64,000 nucleotides of DNA from Streptomyces hyaluromycini (GCF_002217755.1 NZ_BCFL01000030.1:62001-126000), one strand, 5' to 3'. Shown: positions 9,039-17,218, numbered from the stretch's first letter. Notes: generated by a model from the letters alone, not told the origin. Made by a program: numbers and translations.

Positions 9039-9174
9039 CGGTCAAGAGCGTCAGCGTCAAGCCCTGGCTTGCTGACCGGCAACCCTCGCATCGCGGTGGG
9101 GTGCCCCAGGTGACGACCGGACCGACGACGTTTCGGCAAGCGACGATTCGGTAAGCGCGAGGCCCCCGGGGCCG
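9039..9174 (+). promoter_or_regulatory. SAM riboswitch (SAM-IV type)
   Basis: The segment carries the conserved S-box core: P1 CGGTC (9039-9043) pairs with GACCG (9115-9119), and between them lie AAGAGCG, TCAGCGTCAAGCCC, TGGCTTGCTGACCGGCAACC and GGTGGGGTGCCCCAGGTGA, the characteristic SAM-binding elements. Downstream are the additional 3' element with CGGCAAGCG and GGTAAGCGCGAGG and a terminal palindrome GGCCCCCGGGGCC (9161-9173), as in actinobacterial SAM-IV riboswitches. It is in the correct orientation and directly follows a good promoter. When SAM is abundant it would be expected to reduce expression of the downstream transporter (established for the class; mechanism here not determinable). 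Confidence 0.9.
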
Positions 9175-9198
9175 GCACGACAGTGACAGGTGACGGAC

Positions 9199-9357
9199 AT
9201 GTACGCAGCTTCCAGGACGGCCCAGAGCCGCGCCGTGGGCTGCGTACGCCCGTACCCGAGCCCGCTCGTCGCCGACCGTGCCGTCGACCTGCTCCGTGTC
9301 AACAGCGCCCTGTGTAGCGCGTGTACCGCACCGGGCTGTGCCCGCTGTCGGGTCTGA
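9199..9357 (+). CDS. Leader peptide 2 (Cys-rich), 52 aa
   Basis: ORF starting MYAASRTAQSRAVGC; its core ADRAVDLLRVNSALCSAC has the R-x-VDLLRV form of streptomycete leader peptides and continues with CARCRV. Five cysteines are present (residues 15, 39, 42, 47 and 50), four of them in the last 14 residues. It lies 25 bp after the riboswitch and 190 bp before the permease gene, with a 17-bp perfect hairpin between them. An AGGTGA sequence provides a ribosome-binding site for ATG 9199; an in-frame GTG at 9190 is an alternative. The arrangement suggests cysteine-responsive attenuation, as described for polycysteine small ORFs in mycobacteria. Confidence 0.75.
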   Translation: MYAASRTAQSRAVGCVRPYPSPLVADRAVDLLRVNSALCSACTAPGCARCRV

Positions 9358-9463
9358 CCAGGCTTTTCCGCCGGCTGCCCGCAGCTTCGCACCCCAGCGT
9401 TCCCGTCAGAACACCGGCTGCCCGGTGTGTTGCCGTCCGCCCAGCCCCGTGCCCCGCGCGCCT

Positions 9464-9503
9464 CCGCGCACCCTGCCGTGCCCGAACACGGCAGGGTGCG
9501 CGG
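9464..9503 (+). terminator. Attenuator-like hairpin between leader 2 and the ABC permease
   Basis: A perfect 17-bp stem: CCGCGCACCCTGCCGTG (9464-9480) and CACGGCAGGGTGCGCGG (9487-9503), with loop CCCGAA. It has no clear U-tract, which is common for streptomycete terminators. It begins about 106 bp after the leader stop and ends 46 bp before the permease ATG, the expected place for an attenuator. Confidence 0.7.
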
Positions 9504-9549
9504 CCCCCGCCGTGGGACACGTGGGTGCCCGACTCCGCCGGAGCCCGCC

Positions 9550-10533
9550 ATGAGTGAACCCCCAGGCGCCACGATCGCCGCCTCCGAGGCGCCCCCCGCT
9601 GCCGACGAACCGTCAAAACCCTTCGCCGCACAGCGTGTTCTGCCGCTGCGCAGGCCGGGACGGTGGATCGCCACCGCCGTCGTCCTGGTCCTGGCCGTCC
9701 AGTTCGTGCACGGACTGGTGACCAACCCCTTCTACCAGTGGGACCGCTTCGGCTACTGGTTCCTGCGGCCGACGATTCTCGACGGTCTGGTCATCACCCT
9801 CCAAGTCACCGCCTACAGCGCGGTGCTGGGCCTCCTCGGCGGCATCGTGCTCGCCCTGGCCCGGCTCTCGAAGAGCCCGGTGCTGCGCGCGGTCAGCTGG
9901 ACCTACGTGTGGGCGCTGCGTTCCATCCCGCTCATCGTGGTCCTGCTGTTCCTCTACAACTTCAGCGCCCTGTACAAGACGTTGAGCGTCGGCGTCCCCT
10001 TCGGGCCCGCCTTCTTCTCCTTCGACGAGTCGAAGCTCGCCACCGACATGGTCGTCGCCGTGATCGGCCTCAGCCTCAACGAGGCCGCCTACGCGGCCGA
10101 GGTGGTCCGCGGCGGCATCCTCTCCGTGGACCAGGGCCAGCACGAGGCGGCCGCCGCACTCGGCCTGCCCAAGGGCTACCAGTTCCGGAAGATCGTGTTC
10201 CCGCAGGCGCTCAGGTCGATCACCCCGAACTACGTCAACCAGCTGATCGGCCTGATCAAGAGCACCTCGCTGGTCTTCTACGTCTCACTGCTCGACCTCT
10301 TCGGCTCCGCGCAGAGCATGGGCTCCACCTACCCCGGGGACATCGTGCCGCTGCTCCTGGTGGTGACCGTCTGGTACCTGATCCTGACCAGCATCGTCTC
10401 CGTCGTCCAGTTCTACGTGGAGCGGTACTACGCCCGCGGCGCCACCCGCACGCTGCCGCCGACCCCCCTGCAGAAACTGCGCACCGGCCTCACCGACCTG
10501 CGCGCCCGCATCCGCCGGGAGGCCGCGGTATGA
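9550..10533 (+). CDS. Amino-acid ABC transporter permease
   Basis: 327 aa from ATG 9550 (MSEPPGATIAASEAPP...). After a polar N-terminus come a first membrane segment (WIATAVVLVLAVQFVHGLV) and the HisMQ-type permease core with further segments (GLVITLQVTAYSAVLGLLGG, SIPLIVVLLFLYNF). The EAA loop (EAAAALGLPKGYQFRKIVFP) contacts the ATPase. This family imports polar amino acids. Its position behind a SAM riboswitch and a Cys-rich leader suggests methionine, cystine or a related sulfur compound as substrate (inference). It overlaps the ATPase gene by 4 bp (ATGA). The frame extends upstream of 9550, but that stretch covers the attenuator and lacks transporter features. Confidence 0.9.
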   Translation: MSEPPGATIAASEAPPAADEPSKPFAAQRVLPLRRPGRWIATAVVLVLAVQFVHGLVTNPFYQWDRFGYWFLRPTILDGLVITLQVTAYSAVLGLLGGIVLALARLSKSPVLRAVSWTYVWALRSIPLIVVLLFLYNFSALYKTLSVGVPFGPAFFSFDESKLATDMVVAVIGLSLNEAAYAAEVVRGGILSVDQGQHEAAAALGLPKGYQFRKIVFPQALRSITPNYVNQLIGLIKSTSLVFYVSLLDLFGSAQSMGSTYPGDIVPLLLVVTVWYLILTSIVSVVQFYVERYYARGATRTLPPTPLQKLRTGLTDLRARIRREAAV

Positions 10534-11357
10534 CCATCACCGACACCCTGGAGACGGCCCCCGTCGCCCTGGAGATATCCGGCGTCCACAAGTGGTACGG
10601 CGCCCACCGCGTCCTCGACGGCATCGACCTGACCATCCGCCCCGGCGAGGTCACCGTCATCCTCGGCCCGTCCGGCTCCGGCAAGTCCACCCTCCTGCGG
10701 GTCATCAACCACCTGGAGAAGCCCGAGATCGGCCATGTCAGCGTCAACGGCGAGCCGATCGGCGTGAAGCGGCAGGGCGACCGAAGGGGGATGGGGGTGC
10801 CCCCGGCCGAAGGCCGGGGGAGGCTGAAGGAGCTGAGCGAGCGCGCCATCCTGGCCCAGCGCAGCCGGATCGGCTTCGTCTTCCAGAACTTCAACCTCTT
10901 CCCGCACCTGACCGTGCTGGACAACGTGGCCGCCGCCCCGGTCGCCACCGGAAAGCTCGGCAAGCCCCAGGCCCAGGCCCTGGCCAAGGAACTCCTGGAG
11001 CGGGTCGGCCTCGGCGAGCGCGTCGGCGCCTACCCCCGGCAGCTCTCCGGCGGCCAGCAGCAGCGGGTGGCCATCGCCCGCGCCCTGGCCCTGCGCCCCG
11101 GCGTGATCCTCTTCGACGAGCCCACCTCCGCCCTGGACCCCGAACTCGTCGGTGAGGTCCTCGCGGTCATCAAGGACCTGGCGACCAGCGGCACCACCCT
11201 CGTCATCGTCACCCACGAGATCGGCTTCGCCCGCGAGATCGCCGACCGGGTCGTCTTCATCGACGGCGGCCGGATCGTCGAGCAGGGCCCGCCCTCCGAG
11301 GTCCTCGACAAGCCGCAGCACGAACGGACCAGGGACTTCCTCAGCAAGGTCCTCTGA
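10530..11357 (+). CDS. Amino-acid ABC transporter ATP-binding protein
   Basis: 275 aa. Walker A GPSGSGKST (residues 46-54), Q-loop VFQNFNLFPH (about 118-127), signature LSGGQQQR, Walker B VILFDEPTSALD and switch VTHE are all intact, so it should be active. It belongs to the polar amino-acid (GlnQ/HisP) group. The segment GMGVPPAEGRGR (about residues 87-98), between Walker A and the Q-loop, is encoded by an inserted palindromic repeat and is absent from the normal family layout; this region tolerates extra residues. The gene overlaps the permease gene by 4 bp and is followed by the binding-protein gene. Confidence 0.9.
   Translation: MTITDTLETAPVALEISGVHKWYGAHRVLDGIDLTIRPGEVTVILGPSGSGKSTLLRVINHLEKPEIGHVSVNGEPIGVKRQGDRRGMGVPPAEGRGRLKELSERAILAQRSRIGFVFQNFNLFPHLTVLDNVAAAPVATGKLGKPQAQALAKELLERVGLGERVGAYPRQLSGGQQQRVAIARALALRPGVILFDEPTSALDPELVGEVLAVIKDLATSGTTLVIVTHEIGFAREIADRVVFIDGGRIVEQGPPSEVLDKPQHERTRDFLSKVL
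10787..10824 (+). repeat. Intragenic palindromic repeat, copy 1
   Basis: GGGGGTGCCCCCGGCC then GAAGGCCGGGGGAGG. CCCCCGGCC-GAA-GGCCGGGGG forms a perfect 9-bp hairpin. In frame it encodes MGVPPAEGRGR inside the ABC ATPase. This copy has compensatory differences that improve the palindrome relative to the other three. Confidence 0.85.
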
Positions 11358-11425
11358 GCCGCCGTACTCCCGGACTTCCCCCCACGCCTCATCTCCGCAC
11401 ACCCTCCCAGCGACAAGGAACGGCC

Positions 11426-12451
11426 ATGCCCACCCACCTCACCCGACGCAGCCTGCTCAGAGGCATCACCGCGGCGACCGCCGTCGCCTCCCTCGCCACC
11501 GGGCTCGCCGCCTGCGGGGGCGACAGCGACGCGGCCACCACCACCTCCGCCGCGAAGACCGGCGAGGTCGTCGTAGGACAGGTCTCCAACGGCGCCGCCA
11601 CCCAGACCACGATCAAGGTCTCCGAGGTCAAGTCCATCAGCGCCGAACTGCCCGACTCCGTCAAGAAGAGCGGCAAGCTCGTCATCGGCGAGGGCGCCCT
11701 GCCCGCCGGGTTCCCGCCGCTGGCCTTCGTGGGCAGCGACCAGAAGACCCTCACCGGCTCCGAGCCCGACCTCGGCCGGCTGGTCGCCGCGGTCTTCGGC
11801 CTCAAGCCCGAGATCGACAACGCCACCTGGGAGAACATGTTCGTCGGCATCGACAGCGGCAAGGTCGACGTGGCCTTCTCCAACGTCACCGACACCGAGG
11901 AGCGCAAGAAGAAGTACGAGTTCGCCTCCTACCGGCAGGACAACCTCGCCTTCACCGTGCCGAAGAAGAGCACCTGGAACTTCGACGGCAACTACGAGAA
12001 CCTCGCCGGCAAGACCGTCTCCGTGAGCGCCGGCACCAACCAGGAGAAGATCCTCCTGGAGTGGAAGAAGAAGCTGGAGAGCGAGGGCAAGAAGCTCACC
12101 GTCAAGTACTTCCAGGACAGCAACAGCGTCTACCTGGCCCTGTCCAGCGGCAAGATCGACGCCTACCTCGGCCCCAACCCCGGCATCGCGTACCACAACA
12201 AGCAGACCGCGAACACGCCCAACGCCACCCGTACCGCGGGCACCTATTCCGGCGCCGGCGCCAGCCTCCAGGGCCTGATCGCGGCCACCGCCAAGAAGGA
12301 CAGCGGCCTCGCCAAGCCGCTCGCCGACGCCATCAACTACCTGGTCAAGAACGGTCAGTACGCCGAGTGGCTCAAGGCCTACAACCTCTCCAACGAGGCC
12401 GTCGCCAAGTCCGAGGTCAACCCGCCCGGACTGCCGCTCGACAACTCCTGA
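11426..12451 (+). CDS. Amino-acid ABC transporter substrate-binding lipoprotein
   Basis: 341 aa. The N-terminus TRRSLLRG...LATGLAAC combines a twin-arginine-like motif with a lipobox (Cys30), so export may be through Tat followed by lipidation. The mature domain (LVIGEGALPAGFPPLAFVG..., GSEPDLGRLVAAVFGLKPEI, VDVAFSNVTDTEERKKKYEF) is a family-3 solute-binding protein. Two lobes are apparent, with the hinge near GKIDAYLGPNPGIAYHNK. It completes the transporter encoded upstream (permease, ATPase). The substrate is likely a sulfur amino acid, judged only from regulation by the upstream SAM riboswitch and Cys leader. Confidence 0.9.
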   Translation: MPTHLTRRSLLRGITAATAVASLATGLAACGGDSDAATTTSAAKTGEVVVGQVSNGAATQTTIKVSEVKSISAELPDSVKKSGKLVIGEGALPAGFPPLAFVGSDQKTLTGSEPDLGRLVAAVFGLKPEIDNATWENMFVGIDSGKVDVAFSNVTDTEERKKKYEFASYRQDNLAFTVPKKSTWNFDGNYENLAGKTVSVSAGTNQEKILLEWKKKLESEGKKLTVKYFQDSNSVYLALSSGKIDAYLGPNPGIAYHNKQTANTPNATRTAGTYSGAGASLQGLIAATAKKDSGLAKPLADAINYLVKNGQYAEWLKAYNLSNEAVAKSEVNPPGLPLDNS

Positions 12452-12499
12452 GCACCCGTCAAGAAGCACCACCGCAAGGCGAGAAAGGACCGCGCCTCC

Positions 12500-13324
12500 G
12501 TGACCCTTCAGACCGACCTCCACGGAGGCGGGGCCCCGCTCGCACCCGACCCGTCCCCGCTCGACAACGCCGTCTGGTCGGCCCTCACCGGCCCGCACGC
12601 CCACCTCGCGGAGCGAAGCGAGATGGGGGTCCCCCCGGCCGAAGGCTGGGGGAGGGTCGGCCGGGCGGCCCGCTATCCCGACGACGTCTACGCCTACGCG
12701 GCCCTCGCCGACTCCACCGACCCGGCCGCCTGGGCCGACCTGCGCACGCTCGTCGGCCCGGGAACGACCGTGAAGATCAAGCCGGTCGAGGTGGCACCGC
12801 CCGGCTGGGAGGTGATCGGCGGCGGGACCGGCGTCCAGTTCGTGGACACGGTACTCCGGACCGAGCCCGCCCCCGAGGCGGTACGGCTCGGGCCGGACGA
12901 CGTGCCCGAGATCCTGGACCTGGTCGCCCGCACCGAGCCCGGCCCGTTCCGCACCCGGACCGTCGAGATGGGCTCCTATCTCGGCATCCGGCACCGCGGC
13001 CGGCTGATCGCCATGGCGGGCGAGCGTAGCGAGATGGGGGTCCCCCCGGCCGAAGGCTGGGGGAGGCTGCGGCTCCCCGGCTGGACGGAGATCAGCGCCG
13101 TCTGCACCGACCCGGAACACCAGGGCCGGGGCCTGGCCACCCGGCTGGTCCGCGCGGTCGCCGCCGGTGTCCGGGAGCGCGGCGACACCCCGTTCCTGCA
13201 CGCGGCTCCGGGCAACGCGAACGCGATCCGGCTGTACGAGTCGATCGGCTTCACCGAGCGGCTGCGCACCCGCACCCTGCTGGTGCGCAGCCCGGGAACA
13301 ACCACGGAAACCGGTCTGTTGTGA
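12500..13324 (+). CDS. GNAT family N-acetyltransferase with two repeat insertions
   Basis: 274 aa from a GTG at 12500, 48 bp after the binding-protein gene. The C-terminal half has the acetyl-CoA loop (DPEHQGRGLATRLVRAVA) and a following HAAPGNANAIRLYESIGF segment typical of GNAT enzymes. The N-terminal half (VKIKPVEVAPPGWEVI, then FVDTVLR) resembles a second, degenerate GNAT-like lobe. Two in-frame copies of a palindromic DNA repeat encode ERSEMGVPPAEGWGR, near residue 38 and near residue 175; the second interrupts the strands just before the acetyl-CoA loop. The enzyme may still fold, as both insertions could sit in loops. Last gene of the transporter unit; acceptor unknown. Confidence 0.85.
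   Translation: MTLQTDLHGGGAPLAPDPSPLDNAVWSALTGPHAHLAERSEMGVPPAEGWGRVGRAARYPDDVYAYAALADSTDPAAWADLRTLVGPGTTVKIKPVEVAPPGWEVIGGGTGVQFVDTVLRTEPAPEAVRLGPDDVPEILDLVARTEPGPFRTRTVEMGSYLGIRHRGRLIAMAGERSEMGVPPAEGWGRLRLPGWTEISAVCTDPEHQGRGLATRLVRAVAAGVRERGDTPFLHAAPGNANAIRLYESIGFTERLRTRTLLVRSPGTTTETGLL
12611..12656 (+). repeat. Intragenic palindromic repeat, copy 2
   Basis: GAGCGAAGCGAGATGGGGGT followed by CCCCCCGGCCGAAGGCTGGG and GGAGGG. The CCCCCCGGCC/GGCTGGGGG arms form a hairpin with a GAA loop. In frame it reads ERSEMGVPPAEGWGR in the acetyltransferase. Confidence 0.85.
13022..13068 (+). repeat. Intragenic palindromic repeat, copy 3
   Basis: Nearly identical to copy 2 (GAGCGTAGCGAGATGGGGGT, then the same hairpin), 411 bp downstream in the same gene and the same reading frame. 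It again encodes ERSEMGVPPAEGWGR. Confidence 0.85.
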
Positions 13325-13367
13325 CTCACGACGAGATGTACGCGGAGCAGGCCGGGAGGTGTGGGAC

Positions 13368-13463
13368 ATGACACGTGTCCTCAGTCCCAGCCGCCGTACC
13401 GTCCTGTACTCCCGGCCGCACATCGACCTCCAGCGCGTGGCCGGCGCGCTCTGTTGTTCCTGA
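13368..13463 (+). CDS. Leader peptide 3 (RPHIDL type), 31 aa
   Basis: The ORF starts MTRVLSPSRRTVLYS and ends RPHIDLQRVAGALCCS. The R-x-HIDLxRV core and terminal CysCys (codons TGT TGT) mark it as a streptomycete sulfur-type leader peptide. A GGGAGGTG ribosome-binding site lies about 7 bp before the ATG. It ends 67 bp before the first flavin monooxygenase gene. The sequence GGCGCGCTC occurs both over the codons just before the Cys pair and 50 bp later, and a complementary CGCGCC lies between them, so two alternative hairpins are possible. Confidence 0.78.
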   Translation: MTRVLSPSRRTVLYSRPHIDLQRVAGALCCS

Positions 13464-13501
13464 CCCGTTGTCCCCGCCGCGCCCTTCTCTTCGGCGCGCT
13501 C
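13443..13501 (+). promoter_or_regulatory. Possible alternative hairpins after leader 3
   Basis: CGCGCC at 13478-13483 can pair with GGCGCG at 13493-13498 or with an identical GGCGCG at 13443-13448, which lies inside the leader just before its Cys codons. A ribosome stalled on the Cys codons would mask the first copy and favour the downstream hairpin, near the AGGAAGG of the next gene. The mechanism is inferred; the pairing segments are visible. Confidence 0.4.
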
Positions 13502-13530
13502 TCGCACGGACCCCTCAGGAAGGCACCCCT

Positions 13531-14745
13531 GTGTCCTCATCTCCCGCTTCCCACCTGCACCTCGCCGTCGCCCTGGACGGCACCGGCTGGCACCCCGCGT
13601 CCTGGCGCGAGCCGGTCGCCCGCCCCCGTGAGCTGTTCACCGGCGGCTACTGGGCCGACCTGGTCGCCGAGGCCGAGCGCGGTCTCGTCGACTTCGTCAC
13701 CATCGAGGACGGCCTCGGCCTGCAGTCCTCGCACTACGGCGAGCTCGACGGCCGTACCGACCAGGTCCGCGGCCGCCTGGACGCCGTCCTGATCGCGTCC
13801 CGGATCGCGCCCCTCTCCAGCCACATCGGCCTGGTGCCGACGGTGATCGCCACCCACACCGAGCCGTTCCACATCTCCAAGGCGATCGCCACCCTGGACT
13901 ACGTCAGCACCGGCCGCGCCGGGCTGCGCGTGCAGATCTCCGCCCGCCCGCACGAGGCGGACCACTTCGGCCGACGCGCCTTCCCGCCGATCGACCTGGC
14001 GGAACTGCAGTCCCCGGCCGGGCAGGAACGGCTCACCGAGCACTTCGACGAGGCCGCCGACTACGTCGAGGCCGCGCGCCGGCTCTGGGACAGCTGGGAG
14101 GACGACGCCGAGATCCGGGACGCCGCCACCGGCCGCTTCATCGACCGCGACAAGCTGCACTACATCGACTTCGAGGGCCGGCACTTCAGCGTCAAGGGCC
14201 CCTCCATCACCCCGCGCCCGCCGCAGGGCCAGCCGCTCGTCACCGCCCTCGGCCACCAGACCGTCCCCTACCGGCTGATCGCCCGCCAGGCCGACGTCGG
14301 CTACGTCACCCCGCAGGACAGCGCCGACGCCCGCGCGATCGTCGCCGAGATCCGCGCCGAGCAGGAGGCCGCCGGACGGGCCGGCGACACCGTGCACGTC
14401 TTCGGCGACCTCGTGGTCTTCCTCGACGACGACCAGGTCACGGCCGCCGCCCGCAAGGAGCGCCTCGACGCACTCGACGGCGGCGCGTACACCAGCGACG
14501 CCCGCATCTTCACCGGGACGGCAGCCGAACTCGCCGATCTTCTTGAGGAGTTCGCCGCCGAGGGGCTCACCGGCTTCCGGCTGCGGCCCGCCGTGCTCGG
14601 CCACGACCTGCCGCGCATCACCGGGGACCTGGTCCCCGAACTCCAGCGCCGCGGCCGGTTCCGCACCGCCTACGAGGCGGACACCCTGCGCGGCCTGCTC
14701 GGGCTCGCCCGCCCCGCCAACCGCTACGCCGCTGCCCTCGCCTGA
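13531..14745 (+). CDS. LLM-class flavin-dependent monooxygenase (1 of 4)
   Basis: 404 aa from GTG 13531, with AGGAAGG about 8 bp upstream; the upstream extension of the frame covers leader 3 and is not coding here. A luciferase-like (beta/alpha)8 protein: HLAVALDGTGWHP at the first strand, FVTIEDGLG, then AIATLDYVSTGRAGLRVQIS, the 'LD.lS.GR' segment of the family. A late TGTAAELADLLEEFAAEGLTG helix matches the end of the barrel. These enzymes use FMNH2 and O2, often to cleave C-S bonds or oxidise thioethers. First of four consecutive LLM genes behind a Cys-type leader, so an organosulfur substrate is likely (inference). No flavin reductase gene is in the window. Confidence 0.9.
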   Translation: MSSSPASHLHLAVALDGTGWHPASWREPVARPRELFTGGYWADLVAEAERGLVDFVTIEDGLGLQSSHYGELDGRTDQVRGRLDAVLIASRIAPLSSHIGLVPTVIATHTEPFHISKAIATLDYVSTGRAGLRVQISARPHEADHFGRRAFPPIDLAELQSPAGQERLTEHFDEAADYVEAARRLWDSWEDDAEIRDAATGRFIDRDKLHYIDFEGRHFSVKGPSITPRPPQGQPLVTALGHQTVPYRLIARQADVGYVTPQDSADARAIVAEIRAEQEAAGRAGDTVHVFGDLVVFLDDDQVTAAARKERLDALDGGAYTSDARIFTGTAAELADLLEEFAAEGLTGFRLRPAVLGHDLPRITGDLVPELQRRGRFRTAYEADTLRGLLGLARPANRYAAALA

Positions 14746-14765
14746 GCCGGAAGGACCGCACTCCC

Positions 14766-16139
14766 ATGAGCAAGCCCCTGAAGCAGATCCACCTGGCCGC
14801 GCACTTCCCCGGCGTCAACAACACCACCGTGTGGAGCGACCCGGCCGCCGGCAGCCACATCGAGTTCAGCTCCTTCACACACTTCGCGAAGACCGCCGAA
14901 CGCGCCAGGTTCGACTTCCTGTTCCTCGCCGAGGGCCTGAGGCTGCGCGAACAGGGCGGCAAGATATACGACCTGGACGTCGTCGGGCGACCCGACACCT
15001 TCACCATCCTGGCCGCGCTGGCCGCCGTCACCGAGCACCTCGGCCTGACCGGCACCATCAACTCCACCTTCAACGAGCCCTACGAGGTGGCCCGCCAGTT
15101 CGCCAGCCTCGACCACCTCTCCGGCGGCCGGGCCGCCTGGAACGTGGTCACCTCCTGGGACGCCTTCACCGGCGAGAACTTCCGGCGCGGCGGCTTCCTG
15201 CCGCAGGACGAGCGCTACTCCCGCGCCAAGGAGTTCCTCGCCACCGCGAACGAGCTCTTCGACTCCTGGCACGGCGACGAGATCCTCGCCGACCAGGCCA
15301 CCGGCAGCTTCCTGAGCGACGCCCGGGCCGGCTCCTTCGTGCACAAGGGCCCCCAGTTCGACATCCACGGCCAGTTCAACGTGCCGCGCTCCCCGCAGGG
15401 CCGCCCGGTGATCTTCCAGGCCGGCGAGTCCGACGAAGGCCGCGAGTTCGCCGCCTCCGGTGCCGACGCGATCTTCAGCCGGTACGCCACCCTCGACGCC
15501 GGCCAGGCCTTCTACACCGACGTGAAGTCCCGCCTCGCCAAGTACGGCCGCCGCCCCGACGAACTGCTGATCCTGCCCGCCGCCAGCTTCGTCCTCGGCG
15601 ACACCGACGCGGAGGCCGAGGAGATCGCCCACCAGGTGCGCCGCCAGCAGGTCAGCGGGGCGACCGCCCTCAAGCACCTGGAGTTCGTCTGGAACCGGGA
15701 CCTGTCGTCGTACGACCCGGAGGGACCGCTGCCCGACGTCGACCCGCTGGTCGGCGAGGAGCACATCTCCCGGGGCCGCGCCCAGGTCAGGATGTACCGC
15801 GACCCGGTCGCCATCGCCCGCGAGTGGCGCGAGCTCGCCGAGGCCAACAAGTGGTCCATCCGCGACCTCGTGATCAACACCGGCAACCGGCAGACCTTCG
15901 TCGGCTCCCCGGCCACCGTCGCCCGCACCATCAACGACTTCGTGCAGGCCGACGTCTCCGACGGCTTCATCCTGGTCCCGCACATCACCCCCGGCGGCCT
16001 CGACGCCTTCGCCGACACGGTCGTCCCGCTGCTCCAGGAGCAGGGCGTCTTCCGCACCGAGTACGAGGGCACCACCCTGCGCGACCACCTGGGCCTCGCC
16101 CACCCGGACGAGAAGCGGAGCGAGCGGGTGGCGTCGTGA
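14766..16139 (+). CDS. LLM-class monooxygenase of the NtaA/SnaA/DszA group (2 of 4)
   Basis: 457 aa, the usual length for the NtaA/SnaA/DszA(SoxA) group. The signature segment FNEPYEVARQFASLDHLSGG followed by RAAWNVVTSWD is intact, and an early NNTTVWSDPAAGSHIEFSSF segment matches the substrate-side loop of this group. Characterised relatives oxidise nitrilotriacetate, pristinamycin II precursors or dibenzothiophene sulfone with reduced FMN supplied by a separate reductase. AAGGA precedes the ATG, 20 bp after the first monooxygenase gene. The context argues for a sulfone, sulfonate or thioether substrate, but the sequence alone does not decide it. Confidence 0.92.
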   Translation: MSKPLKQIHLAAHFPGVNNTTVWSDPAAGSHIEFSSFTHFAKTAERARFDFLFLAEGLRLREQGGKIYDLDVVGRPDTFTILAALAAVTEHLGLTGTINSTFNEPYEVARQFASLDHLSGGRAAWNVVTSWDAFTGENFRRGGFLPQDERYSRAKEFLATANELFDSWHGDEILADQATGSFLSDARAGSFVHKGPQFDIHGQFNVPRSPQGRPVIFQAGESDEGREFAASGADAIFSRYATLDAGQAFYTDVKSRLAKYGRRPDELLILPAASFVLGDTDAEAEEIAHQVRRQQVSGATALKHLEFVWNRDLSSYDPEGPLPDVDPLVGEEHISRGRAQVRMYRDPVAIAREWRELAEANKWSIRDLVINTGNRQTFVGSPATVARTINDFVQADVSDGFILVPHITPGGLDAFADTVVPLLQEQGVFRTEYEGTTLRDHLGLAHPDEKRSERVAS

Positions 16140-17218
16140 AGTTCCTGGCGATCACCCTGATCGTGCACCGGCCGGATCCGGTCACGGGGAGACAGAAGTC
16201 CACCCACGAGCGGTTCCGCGAGGTCCTCGACAACGCCGTGCTCGCCGAGGACCTGGGCTTCGACGGCTTCGGGGTGGGGGAGCGGCACGAGCGCCCGTTC
16301 ATCTCCTCCTCGCCCACCGTGGTGCTCAGCCATGTCGCCGCGCTCACCCGGCGCATCCGGCTGTTCACCGCGGTGACCACGCTGAGCCTGCTGGACCCCG
16401 TCCGGGCGTACGAGGACTACGCGACCCTCGACCACCTCTCCGAGGGCCGCCTCGACCTGATCATCGGCAAGGGGAACGGCACCGCCCAGCGCGAGCTGTT
16501 CCATGTCACGCCCGAGGACCAGTGGGACCGCAACGCCGAGAGCTACGAGGTGTTCCGGCAGCTGTGGCGGCAGGACAGGGTGACGGCGAAGACCCGGTTC
16601 CGGCCGGAGCTCACGGACGCCGAGGTCTGGCCGCGCCCCTACCAGCGTCCGGTCCGCGTCTGGCACGGCAGCGCCACCAGCAAGGAGTCCGTCGACCTCG
16701 CCGCCCGCTACGGCGACCCGCTGTTCTCCGCGAACGTCACCAACCCCATAGAGCCGTATGCCGAGTTGGTCCGGTACTACCGGGAACGCTGGGAGCACCA
16801 CGGCCACGACCCGGCGGACATCGCGGTCGGCGCGGGCACGGCGGGCGTCCTGGTGGCGCCCACCAGCCAGCAGGCGCTGGCCGCCTACCGCCCGGTGTTC
16901 GAGGCGAACCTGGCCTTCTTCCGCCGGGCCGGACTGCCGGTCGTCTTCGAGACCCTGGAGGACTTCGCGGAGCGCAGCTCGGCGCTGATCGGCAGTCCGC
17001 AGCAGGTCATCGAGAAAGTGCACCGCTACCACGAGCAGTTGGGGCACACAGTCACGCATCTGCACGCCGACGCAAGCGGGCTGACGGACACTCAGCACCG
17101 CGACTCGCTGGAGCTGTTCCAGTCGGCGGTGGCCCCGGTCCTGCGCAAGGACATCCCCGACCCGCCGTTCCCGTGGGCACCCGTGCACCCGGCCGCCGAG
17201 GAGCCCGCACATGTCTGA
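16136..17218 (+). CDS. LLM-class flavin-dependent oxidoreductase (3 of 4)
   Basis: 360 aa from GTG 16136, which overlaps the previous stop as GTGA. The protein reads MKFLAITLIVHRPDPVTG..., with GFDGFGVGERHERPF and YATLDHLSEGRLDLIIGKGN, the strand and 'LD.LS.GR.D..iG.G' motif of luciferase-like enzymes. A WHGSATSKESVDLAARYGD loop and GSPQQVIEKVHRY near the C-terminus also fit. Tight coupling to the neighbouring monooxygenases indicates coordinated production, perhaps of enzymes acting in sequence on one compound or on related compounds. Confidence 0.92.
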   Translation: MKFLAITLIVHRPDPVTGRQKSTHERFREVLDNAVLAEDLGFDGFGVGERHERPFISSSPTVVLSHVAALTRRIRLFTAVTTLSLLDPVRAYEDYATLDHLSEGRLDLIIGKGNGTAQRELFHVTPEDQWDRNAESYEVFRQLWRQDRVTAKTRFRPELTDAEVWPRPYQRPVRVWHGSATSKESVDLAARYGDPLFSANVTNPIEPYAELVRYYRERWEHHGHDPADIAVGAGTAGVLVAPTSQQALAAYRPVFEANLAFFRRAGLPVVFETLEDFAERSSALIGSPQQVIEKVHRYHEQLGHTVTHLHADASGLTDTQHRDSLELFQSAVAPVLRKDIPDPPFPWAPVHPAAEEPAHV

